Source of the DNA: Labilibacter sediminis
GTDB lineage: Bacteria; Bacteroidota; Bacteroidia; Bacteroidales; Marinilabiliaceae
NCBI RefSeq assembly: GCF_005877885.1
Contig: NZ_VCHY01000010.1
Span: forward strand, 1-64,000
Direction of reading: 5' to 3'
Length of the DNA stretch: 64,000 nucleotides
In this document: positions 26,228 through 36,369 of the stretch, piece by piece
Position numbering within the stretch: the stretch's first letter is position 1
How the letters are laid out: each line of letters starts with the position of its first letter
The notes under the pieces: generated by a model
Databases searched by the model: none
Told to the model about the DNA's origin: nothing
What the model saw: the letters and a program-made list of their open reading frames with translations, nothing else
Made by a program: the position numbers and the translations under genes

Positions 26228-28648
26228 TTAATGTTTTATTGTTAATAAGAATCCTTGAGCCTGTTTTTTTGTTTGACATTGAATCATATACATACCATTC
26301 CTCAAGGAAGAGATGTCAATTTGACCTTCGGTGGCTTCAAGTTGATATTGTTCCATTAGCTGACCATTCATATTAAATATCCGAACAAGACTAATGACCT
26401 CATCACTATGAATGAAAACAGTTTTTTTGGCCGGATTTGGATAGAATGAGAACAACTTTACTTCTGCATTTTCTATTGCTGTAACAGTATCCATATGAAA
26501 GACACTGAAATCGCCCGGCTGAAAACCGTTGATATTATCAAAAGCCGGCGAGTTCTCATCCAGAAGAAAATTAAGACCGGAAAAGTTCTTAAAACCCGGA
26601 TCTTCGCTTGGATTCCAGGTATCTGAGACAATGATTTTGCTTTTATCATTATGGTATCCGGAAGGGTTATTAGCACTAGCCTCCAACCGAACATTTCGAT
26701 TATAAATCAGATTACGGGAAGCATAACTTACGGGCCATTTGAATTCATCATAGTCGTTGGCCGGTGACAAAGCCAAAAACTCTTTAAATGTGGGGTACTT
26801 GTTATAGGGTGTTGACTCTACTTTTCCGTTGCCATATTGGGCTATAACATCATTCCAAATTTCCTGAACCTCCGGTTTGTTTTTATAAACCTGATGATAA
26901 CCGCCGGTCCCATACCGAACAGGTATGGGGCAATCAACAAAAATATTGTCATTAATTCGGTTTTGACCACCGGTATTCAACATCACTGCACCAAAGCCCC
27001 ACTCACCAATGAGGTAGCCCACATTGTACAGGTAGTTCTGCTCAATAAACACGCCCATGGCATAGTTATCGGCATAAATACCGTTTGTGGGTACATTGTA
27101 TAAGAAATTATTCTTCACAATATTCCCTCTGTTCTGTGGTTCTTTGGGCTCGGTATACACATATACAGCACCACCATCAAACATATGGTAGGTCGGCAAA
27201 TCATGAATACGATTGTTTTCCATGGTACAATCGTTGGTTCGATTCATGCGTATTGCAAAATGCGGACAATCAAATATTTCATTGTTACGGGCATGATTAC
27301 CTACTCCTCTATTGAGAAAAACACCCGGCATTTGTGATTTTTGATCCCATCCTAAACTATGAATCCTACAGAAATCAGCAATATTATTTTCTGCGATCAG
27401 ATTGCCTTTTGCACTTCCTTGTATTTGAACGCCAAATGCCCCGACATCGTGAATGTGAGATTGTGTTACACGATTGTTTTTACCCTTCATATAGACACCT
27501 CCCATGGAAACATTTCGGACTTCACACGCTTCAATGGTCACATTTTCGCAACGATTCAGATAAAATCCGTTTTTCCGACCGGCATCCACGGTCAGGTCTT
27601 TAAAGGTAATGTACTTACTTTGCTGACAATTGAACACATCAGCTGCCAATGATGACAAAAAGATGGATTTGTTTTCAAAATCAGCAGGCGGGTATACATA
27701 CAGTAAACCATTTTCTCTGTCGATGTAATACTCTCCCGGCTGATCAATTTCTTCCGGTATATTTTCGAAGTAGAAGTGACTTACCCGCTCCAGTCGTCCA
27801 CCTAAACCATTGAGCTCTCCATGAGCCAACGTGATTGTTTTCGCACCTACATCCACCGAAGCAACCTTATTATAAGTCCACTCCCAGGTTGTACCCAGTA
27901 CGCCGTCAAGCCATACTTTATCAGGCAGATTCCAGTATTTCATTCGATCAAAATCAACAGAAAAAGTACCGCCGCTTCCCATGAAAACCGGATCATTATA
28001 CCAATCAGAGCTGGTTTTAACCGGTCCCGGATCAATAATGGATGTATACGAAACCATCCCTTTCAGGCCTTCATTAGCAGCCATTTCATCTAAATACGGC
28101 AGTTCCTCATCCTTATTGGGCCAACGAGCTAATTCCATACGCTCACCGCCAATTACCAAGCCAACCGGCGCTACACGCGTTGGCGGTTCCAACATCCATC
28201 CATGTCGCGATATTTCGCCAAAATCAGTTATTCCATGCGCTTTTAGGTTTGCTACCAAAATATAATCTGCTGCATCGGCATCTGTAAGCTTGCTAATAAA
28301 GTTTTGATCACTTACAGGCGCAAACCAATCATTGCTTAAATATTCTCCTCCGAACAGCACCACTTCCTCACCTTCTGCAGCTTTTACAATTAAAGGATTG
28401 GCACTTGTTCCTGAATGTAAACTTGTAAGGTTATATCCCGATCCTACTTTATATTCGCCTCCGCTCAATATAATTTCAACACCCCCGGACGGGTATTGAC
28501 CCGAGTTATTCAGTTGCTGTACCTGATCAAATGCCTGTTGTAAGGTAGTACCATTACTCACTTTAACATTTATAATGGTTTTTTGTGAGATTGCTACCTG
28601 TGAAGCAACAAAGTATAAAGAAAGTAATGATATGAACATTACCCTCAT
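26228..28648 (-). CDS. T9SS-secreted beta-helix enzyme (GH141-like), paralogue B
   Basis: About 806 aa from the ATG at 28648. A GTG at 28675 would add nine residues, but the shorter form starts directly at the signal peptide MRVMFISLLSLYFVASQ and has AGGTGGAAATAGG upstream. An N-terminal right-handed beta-helix contains GGEYKV, the ERMELARWPNKDE motif (about 178-190) and repeated Asn-rich coils with GVFLNRGVGNHARNNEIFD. The last 75 residues are a T9SS sorting domain (FYPNPAKKTVFI to the end). It is about two-thirds identical to the upstream gene at 28678-30921, which has no sorting domain. Family GH141 (alpha-fucosidase/xylanase) or a neighbouring beta-helix family is plausible; catalytic residues are not assigned. 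It should be exposed on the cell surface. Confidence 0.75.
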   Translation of the reverse strand: MRVMFISLLSLYFVASQVAISQKTIINVKVSNGTTLQQAFDQVQQLNNSGQYPSGGVEIILSGGEYKVGSGYNLTSLHSGTSANPLIVKAAEGEEVVLFGGEYLSNDWFAPVSDQNFISKLTDADAADYILVANLKAHGITDFGEISRHGWMLEPPTRVAPVGLVIGGERMELARWPNKDEELPYLDEMAANEGLKGMVSYTSIIDPGPVKTSSDWYNDPVFMGSGGTFSVDFDRMKYWNLPDKVWLDGVLGTTWEWTYNKVASVDVGAKTITLAHGELNGLGGRLERVSHFYFENIPEEIDQPGEYYIDRENGLLYVYPPADFENKSIFLSSLAADVFNCQQSKYITFKDLTVDAGRKNGFYLNRCENVTIEACEVRNVSMGGVYMKGKNNRVTQSHIHDVGAFGVQIQGSAKGNLIAENNIADFCRIHSLGWDQKSQMPGVFLNRGVGNHARNNEIFDCPHFAIRMNRTNDCTMENNRIHDLPTYHMFDGGAVYVYTEPKEPQNRGNIVKNNFLYNVPTNGIYADNYAMGVFIEQNYLYNVGYLIGEWGFGAVMLNTGGQNRINDNIFVDCPIPVRYGTGGYHQVYKNKPEVQEIWNDVIAQYGNGKVESTPYNKYPTFKEFLALSPANDYDEFKWPVSYASRNLIYNRNVRLEASANNPSGYHNDKSKIIVSDTWNPSEDPGFKNFSGLNFLLDENSPAFDNINGFQPGDFSVFHMDTVTAIENAEVKLFSFYPNPAKKTVFIHSDEVISLVRIFNMNGQLMEQYQLEATEGQIDISSLRNGMYMIQCQTKKQAQGFLLTIKH

Positions 28649-28677
28649 TCTGTAACCTATTTCCACCTGATTCACGG

Positions 28678-30921
28678 CTATTCTTTATATTGTGATTTAA
28701 ACTCTTTAAAATTACCGGGATTAAAACCTTTAATATTTTCGAATGCAGGAGAATCAGGACTTAACTCAAAATTGAGTTTTTCCATATTTTTAAATCCGGG
28801 ATCATCAGATGGGTTCCAGTTATCAGTAACTTTCACCTTATTCTTACGGTTAAAAAAACCTGCAGGATTGTTGGCATTTTCTTTTAAAGGCACATTGGGA
28901 TTATACACCAGATTGCGAGCTGCATAGCTAAGCGGCCATTTGAACTCATCGTAGTCATCTTTAGGCGATAACTTTAAAAATTCTTTAAATGTAGGGTACT
29001 TACTGTAAACCGTTGACTCAATTTTTCCGTTACCATATTTTTCAACCGATTTATTCCATGCTTCCTGAATATCCGGATTACGTTTATAGGCATTATAGTA
29101 TCCACCACGTCCCCATAGCACAGGTATTTTACAATCTACAAAAACGTTGTCGTTCATGTAATTCTGCCCGCCTGTATTCAGCATAATGGCTCCAAATCCC
29201 CACTCTCCGTCAAGGTAAGACACATTGTAGAAATAGTTTTGCTCGATATAAACTCCCATGGCATAGTTATCGGCATAAATACCATTGGTTGGTACGTTGT
29301 ACAGGAAGTTGTTTCGAACAACATTCCCCCTATTTTCCGGCTCACGTGGTCCGGTATACACATACACGGCTCCTCCGTCAAACATATGATAGGTCGGTAA
29401 GTCATAAATGCGATTGTTTTCCATGGTACAGTCGCTGGTATAATTCATGCGTACAGCAAAATGCGGACAATCGAAAATCTCATTATTACGTGCATGGTTA
29501 CCTACACCACGGTTCATATATATCCCTGGCATCTGCGATTTCTGATCCCATGCCAGACTATGAATTTTATTGTACTCGGCCACATTATTACCGGGTGCCA
29601 GTGTTTTCTTATTTCCACCTTCGAGCTGAACACCGAAAGAACCCACATGGTGAATGTGACAATGTGCAACCAGGTTGTTTTTACCATTAATATAGGCTCC
29701 TCCCATAGACACATTACGAATCTCACAATCTTCAATGGTTATACTTTCTGATCGCTTGATATAAAAACCATTTTTACGGCCTGCATCAATGGTAAGGCCT
29801 TTAAAGGTTATGTGTTTACTTTCGAAACAGCTAAACACATCATCGGCCAATGATGAAAGAAATACTGACTTTTTATTGAAAGCTACAGGTGGATAAAGGT
29901 ATAGTAAGCCATTTTTACGATCGATAAAATACTCTCCCGGCTGATCAATTTCCTCAGGAATATTTTCAAAGTAGAAATGACTACAACGATGAAGGCCGCC
30001 ACCCAAAGCATTTAGCTCACCATGGGCCATGGTGATGGTCTTTTTTTCAACATCTACCGATGCAATCTTATTATAGGTCCATTCCCAGGTTGTACCCAAT
30101 ACGCCATCCAGCCATACTTTATCGGGTTGGTTCCAGTATTTCATGCGGTCAAAGTCAACGGCAAAAGTTCCTCCTTTGCCCATAAATTCAGGGTCTTCGT
30201 ACCAATTATACTTTCGTGGTTTGCGGGGTCCTTTTTCAATAATTTCAGTAAATGAAACCATGCCTTTTAATCCTTCGCCGGCTGACATTTCATCCAGGTA
30301 CTCCGATTGCTCATCTTTGTTGGGCCAGCGACTCAACTCCATACGCTCACCACCAATAACCAACCCAACAGGTGCAACTCGTGTATGTGGTTCCAACATC
30401 CAACCATGGCGTGATATCTCACCAAAGTCTTTAATACCATGAGCTTTTAAATCGGCTACCAAAATATGATCTGCCGCAGCAGGATCAGTCAGCTTTGAGG
30501 TAAATCCTTTATCTGCAACCGGGTTGAACCACTTTTTTTGCAGGTACTCGCCTCCAAACAACACCACTTCTTCGCCTTTTTGAGCTTTGATAACTAAAGG
30601 TGCTTCAGCTGTTCCCGAATGCATAGCATGCAGTTTAAAACCTTTGGAGACTTTATACTCTCCTCCATTAAGAATAATCTCAACACCATTAGCAGGGTAC
30701 TTGCCCGCTTTATTTAGCTTTTTCACCTCTTCCAAAGCATCTTCCAGCGTGGTTCCTTTTTTCTCATCAACCTCAATAATGTGCTTTTCCGATGATGTCT
30801 TTTTTCGCTTGGCCAAACTGAGATCTTCTGCATTTGCTGCAAATGATTGACCCCCAATTAGCATTGATGTCAATGTAATAATAATAATAGCGTATGATAG
30901 TAATTTCCTCCTTGATTTCAT
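28678..30921 (-). CDS. Beta-helix enzyme (GH141-like), paralogue A without sorting domain
   Basis: 747 aa with signal peptide (about 1-28, ending SFAA). The organisation matches the downstream paralogue: GGEYKV, ERMELSRWPNKDE, GTTWEWTYNKIASVDV, FYFENIPEEIDQPGEY and the coil region MPGIYMNRGVGNHARNNEIFD. It ends shortly after FNPGNFKEF, at the point where the paralogue continues into a T9SS tail, so it is predicted to stay in the periplasm. It is the first enzyme gene after SusD, separated by 87 bp containing a perfect 16-bp hairpin. Likely a retaining or inverting hydrolase on the PUL substrate; exact family and linkage are uncertain. Confidence 0.75.
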   Translation of the reverse strand: MKSRRKLLSYAIIIITLTSMLIGGQSFAANAEDLSLAKRKKTSSEKHIIEVDEKKGTTLEDALEEVKKLNKAGKYPANGVEIILNGGEYKVSKGFKLHAMHSGTAEAPLVIKAQKGEEVVLFGGEYLQKKWFNPVADKGFTSKLTDPAAADHILVADLKAHGIKDFGEISRHGWMLEPHTRVAPVGLVIGGERMELSRWPNKDEQSEYLDEMSAGEGLKGMVSFTEIIEKGPRKPRKYNWYEDPEFMGKGGTFAVDFDRMKYWNQPDKVWLDGVLGTTWEWTYNKIASVDVEKKTITMAHGELNALGGGLHRCSHFYFENIPEEIDQPGEYFIDRKNGLLYLYPPVAFNKKSVFLSSLADDVFSCFESKHITFKGLTIDAGRKNGFYIKRSESITIEDCEIRNVSMGGAYINGKNNLVAHCHIHHVGSFGVQLEGGNKKTLAPGNNVAEYNKIHSLAWDQKSQMPGIYMNRGVGNHARNNEIFDCPHFAVRMNYTSDCTMENNRIYDLPTYHMFDGGAVYVYTGPREPENRGNVVRNNFLYNVPTNGIYADNYAMGVYIEQNYFYNVSYLDGEWGFGAIMLNTGGQNYMNDNVFVDCKIPVLWGRGGYYNAYKRNPDIQEAWNKSVEKYGNGKIESTVYSKYPTFKEFLKLSPKDDYDEFKWPLSYAARNLVYNPNVPLKENANNPAGFFNRKNKVKVTDNWNPSDDPGFKNMEKLNFELSPDSPAFENIKGFNPGNFKEFKSQYKE

Positions 30922-30964
30922 TTCCCTTATTTTTCTTATTACTATTTCTTTTTATTGAATATAT

Positions 30965-31001
30965 AAACCGTTAATGCATTGTGTTAATGCATTAACGGTT
31001 T
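30965..31001 (-). promoter_or_regulatory. Perfect 16-bp hairpin between SusD and the enzyme genes
   Basis: Arms AAACCGTTAATGCATT (30965-30980) and AATGCATTAACGGTTT (30986-31001) with a 5-nt loop. On the minus strand it is followed by ATATAT rather than a T-run, so it is more likely an mRNA processing or stability element that keeps SusCD transcript above the enzyme transcript than a full stop. Confidence 0.7.
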
Positions 31002-31008
31002 TTGAGTT

Positions 31009-32820
31009 CTAGTATCCTGCATTCTGATCAATCAGGTTAGGGTTTACCATCATTTCTGTTTGCGGGATCGGCAAATAGCGATGGTGAGGTTTTAGTTCGG
31101 TATGGATCACCAAATTAAAAAACAGGTTTGTGTGTGCCTGATTAGTTTTATCCAATGGATCACTCACATTGGCTAATTTATTCCAGCATTTCATAATTTT
31201 AATGGCGCGCTCATATTGTATTCCCCAACGTTTCAAATCGAACCAACGATGACGCTCGAAACACATTTCCCAGGCTCTTTCCATTTGCAAGGCGTCTCTG
31301 AACAAGTCTTGGTATTGCCCTGTTAAAGTTCCGTCGTTGTAATAGCGATGACGCTTTGTGTAATTTGGTAAGCTCGTAAACATGTTGCTCTGATACAACC
31401 AGCCAAATTGATCTTTCGGTGTATCACCGGCTAACTGAGCCGGATTGACAGCATCCAGGAAAGCATCGTCCATTGTTTCTATCTGCGCTCTGCTTCGTAC
31501 ATCATTAATGTATTCGTAAGCTGTTCTTGATGTTAATCCGTTATCAGCAGAGGTAAAAGTAGCAGAAGGACCATTACCCAACTCATTAATAACTTCAGCC
31601 AACATCAGCAATACATCTGCATAACGATACACCGGTGCGTTTTGTGATTTATCAGTTGATTGAGTACGAAACTTAGCATGCGTCCACTGACCGGAACCAA
31701 TTGAATTACGTTGGCGTGTATTTTTATTTAGCTTATAAGCTCCTGTATTCCATTTAAAGCGCACATCATCATCATGGTAAGCCATTGTTATCTCACAACC
31801 TACCTGACCTTGCCCCCACATATAGTAGAACCCTTCTTCCGGGTAATAAGTATTTCCACCGGAGATGGAACGAAATCCCCAGTTACCGGAACGATCCGGA
31901 CCCATAAACTGAATGTCAAATATCAATTCTTTCCCAACTTCACCGCGTGAAGAATTTAAAAATATTTGACCATAGCCCATAAAATCATTGCTATTGGCTA
32001 CACTTACCAATCCATGCCAACTGTTTTGTTCAACATCTAATAAGTAAGTTGCTGCTTTTTCCAACGATGGTATTGCTTTAGCCTCATCTCCATTCGCAAA
32101 ATATGCATCGGGCTGCTCTGATACAGCATCTATGTAGTGCCCGGCTTTAGCCATATATACCTTTGCCAATAAGGTGGCTGCTGCCCAACGAGACGCCCTG
32201 CCACCCAAATCATCGCCGGATGCCGGCAGGTGGTTATAGGCAAATGTAGCATCTGAAATAATTGTATCCATTACTTCGGCTACAGATGTTCGGCCCACAT
32301 AAAAATCTTCCGTGAATCCCTGTGCATCCTTTAGGTACAAAGGTACAGCGCCGTATAAACGAACTAAATCGAAATAGGTAAATGCACGTAAGAATTTGGC
32401 TTCTGCAATCAACTTTTGTTTCGTTTGTTCTTCCTCCTCGCTTAATGCTTCAATACCCGGTATGTTTTCAACACAAGCGTTGGCATCTGCTATCACTTTA
32501 TAGGATTGTTGCCACAACTTATACACATCATCAGAAGCTGAAGTGTATTGTCCCACAATAGTTGAGAAAAAAGCAGATGTTCCTTTCCAACTGGCATAAG
32601 CTTCGTCGGTTGCATAATTACCGATATAGGGATAAAACTGCCCCCATGGGATAGATGCATCATAGTAAACACCCAACACCGCCATATCTGCGTTGGCTGT
32701 AGAGTTAAACAATACTCCTTTATGAAGTGCTGATCGTGGTTCTTCAATTAGAAAATCTTCACAACCTGAAAGCAGTAGCAGAACAAATAAGCTTGCGATT
32801 ATATATTTAAAATTTTTCAT
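31009..32820 (-). CDS. susD: SusD-like glycan-binding lipoprotein, PUL 1
   Basis: 603 aa with SPII signal and lipobox LSGC (Cys20). The RagB/SusD architecture is visible: the N-terminal TPR-like helices (QKLIAEAKFLRAFTYFDLVRLYG near 133-155, GRTSVAEVMDTIISD), RYADVLLMLAEVINE near 395-410, and the C-terminal FERHRWFDLKRWG and YLPIPQTEM signatures. Such proteins lid the cognate SusC transporter and bind the oligosaccharide at the cell surface. The gene is 21 bp downstream of SusC and certainly co-transcribed. Confidence 0.97.
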   Translation of the reverse strand: MKNFKYIIASLFVLLLLSGCEDFLIEEPRSALHKGVLFNSTANADMAVLGVYYDASIPWGQFYPYIGNYATDEAYASWKGTSAFFSTIVGQYTSASDDVYKLWQQSYKVIADANACVENIPGIEALSEEEEQTKQKLIAEAKFLRAFTYFDLVRLYGAVPLYLKDAQGFTEDFYVGRTSVAEVMDTIISDATFAYNHLPASGDDLGGRASRWAAATLLAKVYMAKAGHYIDAVSEQPDAYFANGDEAKAIPSLEKAATYLLDVEQNSWHGLVSVANSNDFMGYGQIFLNSSRGEVGKELIFDIQFMGPDRSGNWGFRSISGGNTYYPEEGFYYMWGQGQVGCEITMAYHDDDVRFKWNTGAYKLNKNTRQRNSIGSGQWTHAKFRTQSTDKSQNAPVYRYADVLLMLAEVINELGNGPSATFTSADNGLTSRTAYEYINDVRSRAQIETMDDAFLDAVNPAQLAGDTPKDQFGWLYQSNMFTSLPNYTKRHRYYNDGTLTGQYQDLFRDALQMERAWEMCFERHRWFDLKRWGIQYERAIKIMKCWNKLANVSDPLDKTNQAHTNLFFNLVIHTELKPHHRYLPIPQTEMMVNPNLIDQNAGY

Positions 32821-32841
32821 TTCTTAGTTGATTTTTGTGGT

Positions 32842-35800
32842 TTAGAAATTAAGGTTTAAACCGAAAGTAATGGTTTTCGTTAAGGGGTATGCACTGTAAT
32901 CATATCCCGGACGTAATCCATTTAAAGAGGATGTATTAACAGCCGGATCGTAGCCGGTATATCCTGTTAATGTCCATAAATTTGTTCCGCTCACATAAAA
33001 ACGCATTTTATTAATTCCGTATTTACGTGTTATTTTTGATGGCAATGAATAACCGAGCGTTAGTGATTTCAATCTCAGATACGAACCATCTTCAATATAA
33101 GTGTCGTTAAGGTTTTCGGTGTGGTCTCCTGTTCCGATGTATATATTTTCATTCGAGGGGTTACCCTCAACCAGTACTACATCTTTATTTTCCCGAATAG
33201 GTCTATTGTTTTCATCAAAAATTATTTCATACTCTGTAGCACGCCAATAGTCTGCATTTAATTTGTTATGAAAACTTGTATTTGGTTGTACTAAATGCCA
33301 CTTGGTACCATGAAAAATCTCTTTCCCGTAACTAAACTCTAGAAGAAAATTCATATCAAAGTTTTTATACATGATACTATTGCTGAAACTTCCTGTAAAA
33401 TCAGGTTGTGAAACGCCAACAATCGTTCGGTCATCGGCATCAATATCACCATCTCCATCCAAATCACGGAATCGACGCTTTCCGGGTTGATCACCTGATC
33501 TGAAAGCCGGATACTCCCCGTTTTCATCAGCATTTAAATGCCATCCCGGAGCTAATGGATTACCATCAATACCCTGAGGTCCTTCAGCATGCCCAAAACT
33601 ATAGGTAAAATCATCCTGCTGCCAAATACCGGCACTTTCCCAACCCCACCAAATACCAATGGGTTGTCCTTCAATCAGCATAGTTTGATTAGGTCCTCGT
33701 GTGCCAGCTACCTGAATCGTATCATTATCGCCAAGGTCTGTAACCATATTACGATTCATTGCAATGGTAAAAGTAGAAGTCCATTTAACTTTCTTATCGA
33801 TATTCACCGTATTTAAAGCAAGCTCAACGCCTTTGTTCTCCATCTTACCCATGTTTTTATACATGGTACCTCCTTGCACACCAGCTGTTGATGGAACAAT
33901 AGCATTTAATAGCAAGTCTTTCGTATTCTTTTGGTAGACATCAACCGATCCGGAGATGCGATTATTGAAGAAACCAAAATCAATACCGACATTATATGCC
34001 TCTGTCGTTTCCCATTTCAAATCATTATTTGGCAATTGTTGTATGGAAGAAGAAGGCGTTAGGTTTCCTCCAATCACAGCATCGTTGAGGCTATAGGTAT
34101 CATATGGCTGATAGGCCGGGATATTTTGGTTACCAGTTACCCCATAACCCAACCTAACCTTCAGGTTAGATACTGCTTCGGCCGACTCCATAAATCCTTC
34201 TTCGGATATACGCCACGAAGCTGCTGCCGATGGGAAATAGCCCCAACGGTTATTATATGCCACCCTGGATGAACCATCAGCCCTGACAGAAGCTGTTAAA
34301 CTGTATTTATCATCAAAAGAGTAGAATGCACGTCCTAAATACGACATTAATGTCCATCCATCAGCGTATGAAGACGGTTTTGTAGGGTCCATCCCAATCT
34401 GAATGGCATCATTCCCTAAGTTCTCGATACTATAATTCTGGTTGATAGTCGTTAAGCTGTATGAATCAAATTGATTGGCCGTTGTTCCTACCAATGCATT
34501 TAATTTGTGCTTGCCGTTGAATGTTTTATTGTATGTAAGTAACAAATCGCTTACCCATTTTGTAGTTGTACGGTTACGAATGAATGATTTACCTTGCGTA
34601 CTTAATCCCCATGAAGTTGTTGAAGGGAAGAAGTTAGATATTTTCATGTCGTTCATATTACCACCGGCTGACGCCTTAACGTCCAAACCTTTGCCAATAT
34701 TAATTTTCACAAAAGCATTCACATTAAAGTAGGTGCTTTTAGTATTCATATCCACTCCTGTAGCCGTAAGGTAAGGACTAAATGCTGATGATTCATTCTC
34801 TTCATCGTCTAATACATAATTCCCATCTTCATCTGTTAATGGGTTAAGCGGGCTATAACGCAGGGCCTGTAGTAATATACCGGCGTTCTGATCACCACTA
34901 CTAGCATTACTGGTAAGCATACCATTATTTACCAGGTATGAACCAAACATATTAATACCAAACTGAACGCGTTTCTTGGCATCTGTTCTAAGGCTGAAGT
35001 TAAGGGTATATCTATCCATTTCGGTATTTTGCAAAATACCTTTGTTATTATAATACCCCATACCCACATTAAAGTTATTACCATTGGCACCACCGTTTAT
35101 ACCAACATGGTAGTCCTGTACAACGCCTTGACGGGTTACTGCATCCATCCAATCTGTTGTAGTTGTATCTTTAAATGCGCTGGTATCCCAGTACTTGCCA
35201 TAACCGGTGTTTTGAATATCTTCCTCGGTCATTAAGCTTTTCTGAGGGTATCTGAAATGGTAGCCATTTTTAAAATTAGCAAACTCATAGGAGTCCATCA
35301 TATCGTAAACATCTGTATCGGCAAATTGCACACCTCCCGAGGTATTTACAGAAATATTTAGGCTCCCGCTCTTTCCCTTTTTGGTAGTGATCATGATCAC
35401 CCCATTAGCTCCCTGAGCACCGTATATAGCTGTTGCCGATGCATCTTTTAATATATCTACCGATTCAATATCATTAGGCGAAAGACCGGCAATAGGACTC
35501 AAAGCCTGAGCTTGTTCATTTCCACCACTGTCTGAGTTATTCATTACCGGAACACCATCGATCACAAACAGCGGTTCACTGCTTCCGCTAATTGAGTTGG
35601 CTCCACGAATCCGAATTGATGTTGCTCCTCCCGGTGAATTATCCCCGGTTTCAATAACAACACCTGCTGCACGCCCTATTAATGCCTGCTCTAATGTTGG
35701 GGCTCCACTTTCCACTAACTGGGCAGCACTTACCGAAGATACGGATCCCGTCAAGTCACTTTTTTTCATGGTACCATATCCTACAGCAACCACCTCATTA

Positions 35801-36129
35801 AGGCTAACCACATCGTAAGGTAACACTATTTTAAGCGCCTCATTGGATGCTACAGTTACTTCCTGAGATACCATACCTATAAAGGAAACCAACAATACAT
35901 CACCTATATTCGCTTTCAAATTAAAATTACCTTTGATATCGGTAATTGTTCCGGTTGATGTTCCTTTTATTGTTACTGTTACTCCAGGTAACGGTTCTTT
36001 TCTATCATCAGTTACATGACCACTTACACTTAATTGCTGAGCATGGACCAAAGGAATAAAAAGCATCATAATTAACAATGCCATCAACTTTTGTTTAATG
36101 ACTAGATGCATTTTTCTTTTCTTTTTCAT
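32842..36129 (-). CDS. susC: SusC-like TonB-dependent transporter, PUL 1
   Basis: 1095 aa. A signal peptide (about 1-30) is followed by a carboxypeptidase-D-type beta-sandwich (VSGHVTDDRKEPLPGVTV, about 34-110), the TonB-box/plug region with NEVVAVGYGTMKKSDLTGS near 111-130, and a large barrel ending FGLNLNF. It forms the outer-membrane import pore with SusD for oligosaccharides of the PUL 1 substrate, powered by TonB. It is the first gene of the operon. In the 240-bp leader a small hairpin TGGAGG-N9-CCTCCA (36172-36192) is present; the HTCS is expected to bind upstream, but I could not define an operator. Confidence 0.97.
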   Translation of the reverse strand: MKKKRKMHLVIKQKLMALLIMMLFIPLVHAQQLSVSGHVTDDRKEPLPGVTVTIKGTSTGTITDIKGNFNLKANIGDVLLVSFIGMVSQEVTVASNEALKIVLPYDVVSLNEVVAVGYGTMKKSDLTGSVSSVSAAQLVESGAPTLEQALIGRAAGVVIETGDNSPGGATSIRIRGANSISGSSEPLFVIDGVPVMNNSDSGGNEQAQALSPIAGLSPNDIESVDILKDASATAIYGAQGANGVIMITTKKGKSGSLNISVNTSGGVQFADTDVYDMMDSYEFANFKNGYHFRYPQKSLMTEEDIQNTGYGKYWDTSAFKDTTTTDWMDAVTRQGVVQDYHVGINGGANGNNFNVGMGYYNNKGILQNTEMDRYTLNFSLRTDAKKRVQFGINMFGSYLVNNGMLTSNASSGDQNAGILLQALRYSPLNPLTDEDGNYVLDDEENESSAFSPYLTATGVDMNTKSTYFNVNAFVKINIGKGLDVKASAGGNMNDMKISNFFPSTTSWGLSTQGKSFIRNRTTTKWVSDLLLTYNKTFNGKHKLNALVGTTANQFDSYSLTTINQNYSIENLGNDAIQIGMDPTKPSSYADGWTLMSYLGRAFYSFDDKYSLTASVRADGSSRVAYNNRWGYFPSAAASWRISEEGFMESAEAVSNLKVRLGYGVTGNQNIPAYQPYDTYSLNDAVIGGNLTPSSSIQQLPNNDLKWETTEAYNVGIDFGFFNNRISGSVDVYQKNTKDLLLNAIVPSTAGVQGGTMYKNMGKMENKGVELALNTVNIDKKVKWTSTFTIAMNRNMVTDLGDNDTIQVAGTRGPNQTMLIEGQPIGIWWGWESAGIWQQDDFTYSFGHAEGPQGIDGNPLAPGWHLNADENGEYPAFRSGDQPGKRRFRDLDGDGDIDADDRTIVGVSQPDFTGSFSNSIMYKNFDMNFLLEFSYGKEIFHGTKWHLVQPNTSFHNKLNADYWRATEYEIIFDENNRPIRENKDVVLVEGNPSNENIYIGTGDHTENLNDTYIEDGSYLRLKSLTLGYSLPSKITRKYGINKMRFYVSGTNLWTLTGYTGYDPAVNTSSLNGLRPGYDYSAYPLTKTITFGLNLNF

Positions 36130-36369
36130 AATACTAAATTTAGATTCTTGATTTTTTGTAACATAAGCTGCTGGAGGCAGGTGTATCCTCCATCTTTTAC
36201 TTCTTATTTATTGAGATTCAAATATTATTCTCCAATTCCAACAATGGATTTACTTGTCTAATACCCTTCGTACCAGGGATACAATCAAGGCTGAATAAAA
36301 AAAGGAGGATTATTACATGCCATCATAGCAAAAACTACAATAACCCTAAGCCTATTTTTCGTTTGGATT

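Noticed and set aside
28649-28675. Longer GTG start for beta-helix paralogue B
   Set aside because: The ATG at 28648 begins the signal peptide and has a better ribosome site.
29289-29690. 133-codon frame on the plus strand opposite the beta-helix gene
   Set aside because: Lies wholly inside a well-supported gene on the other strand; Cys/His/Tyr-rich shadow of repeated coils.
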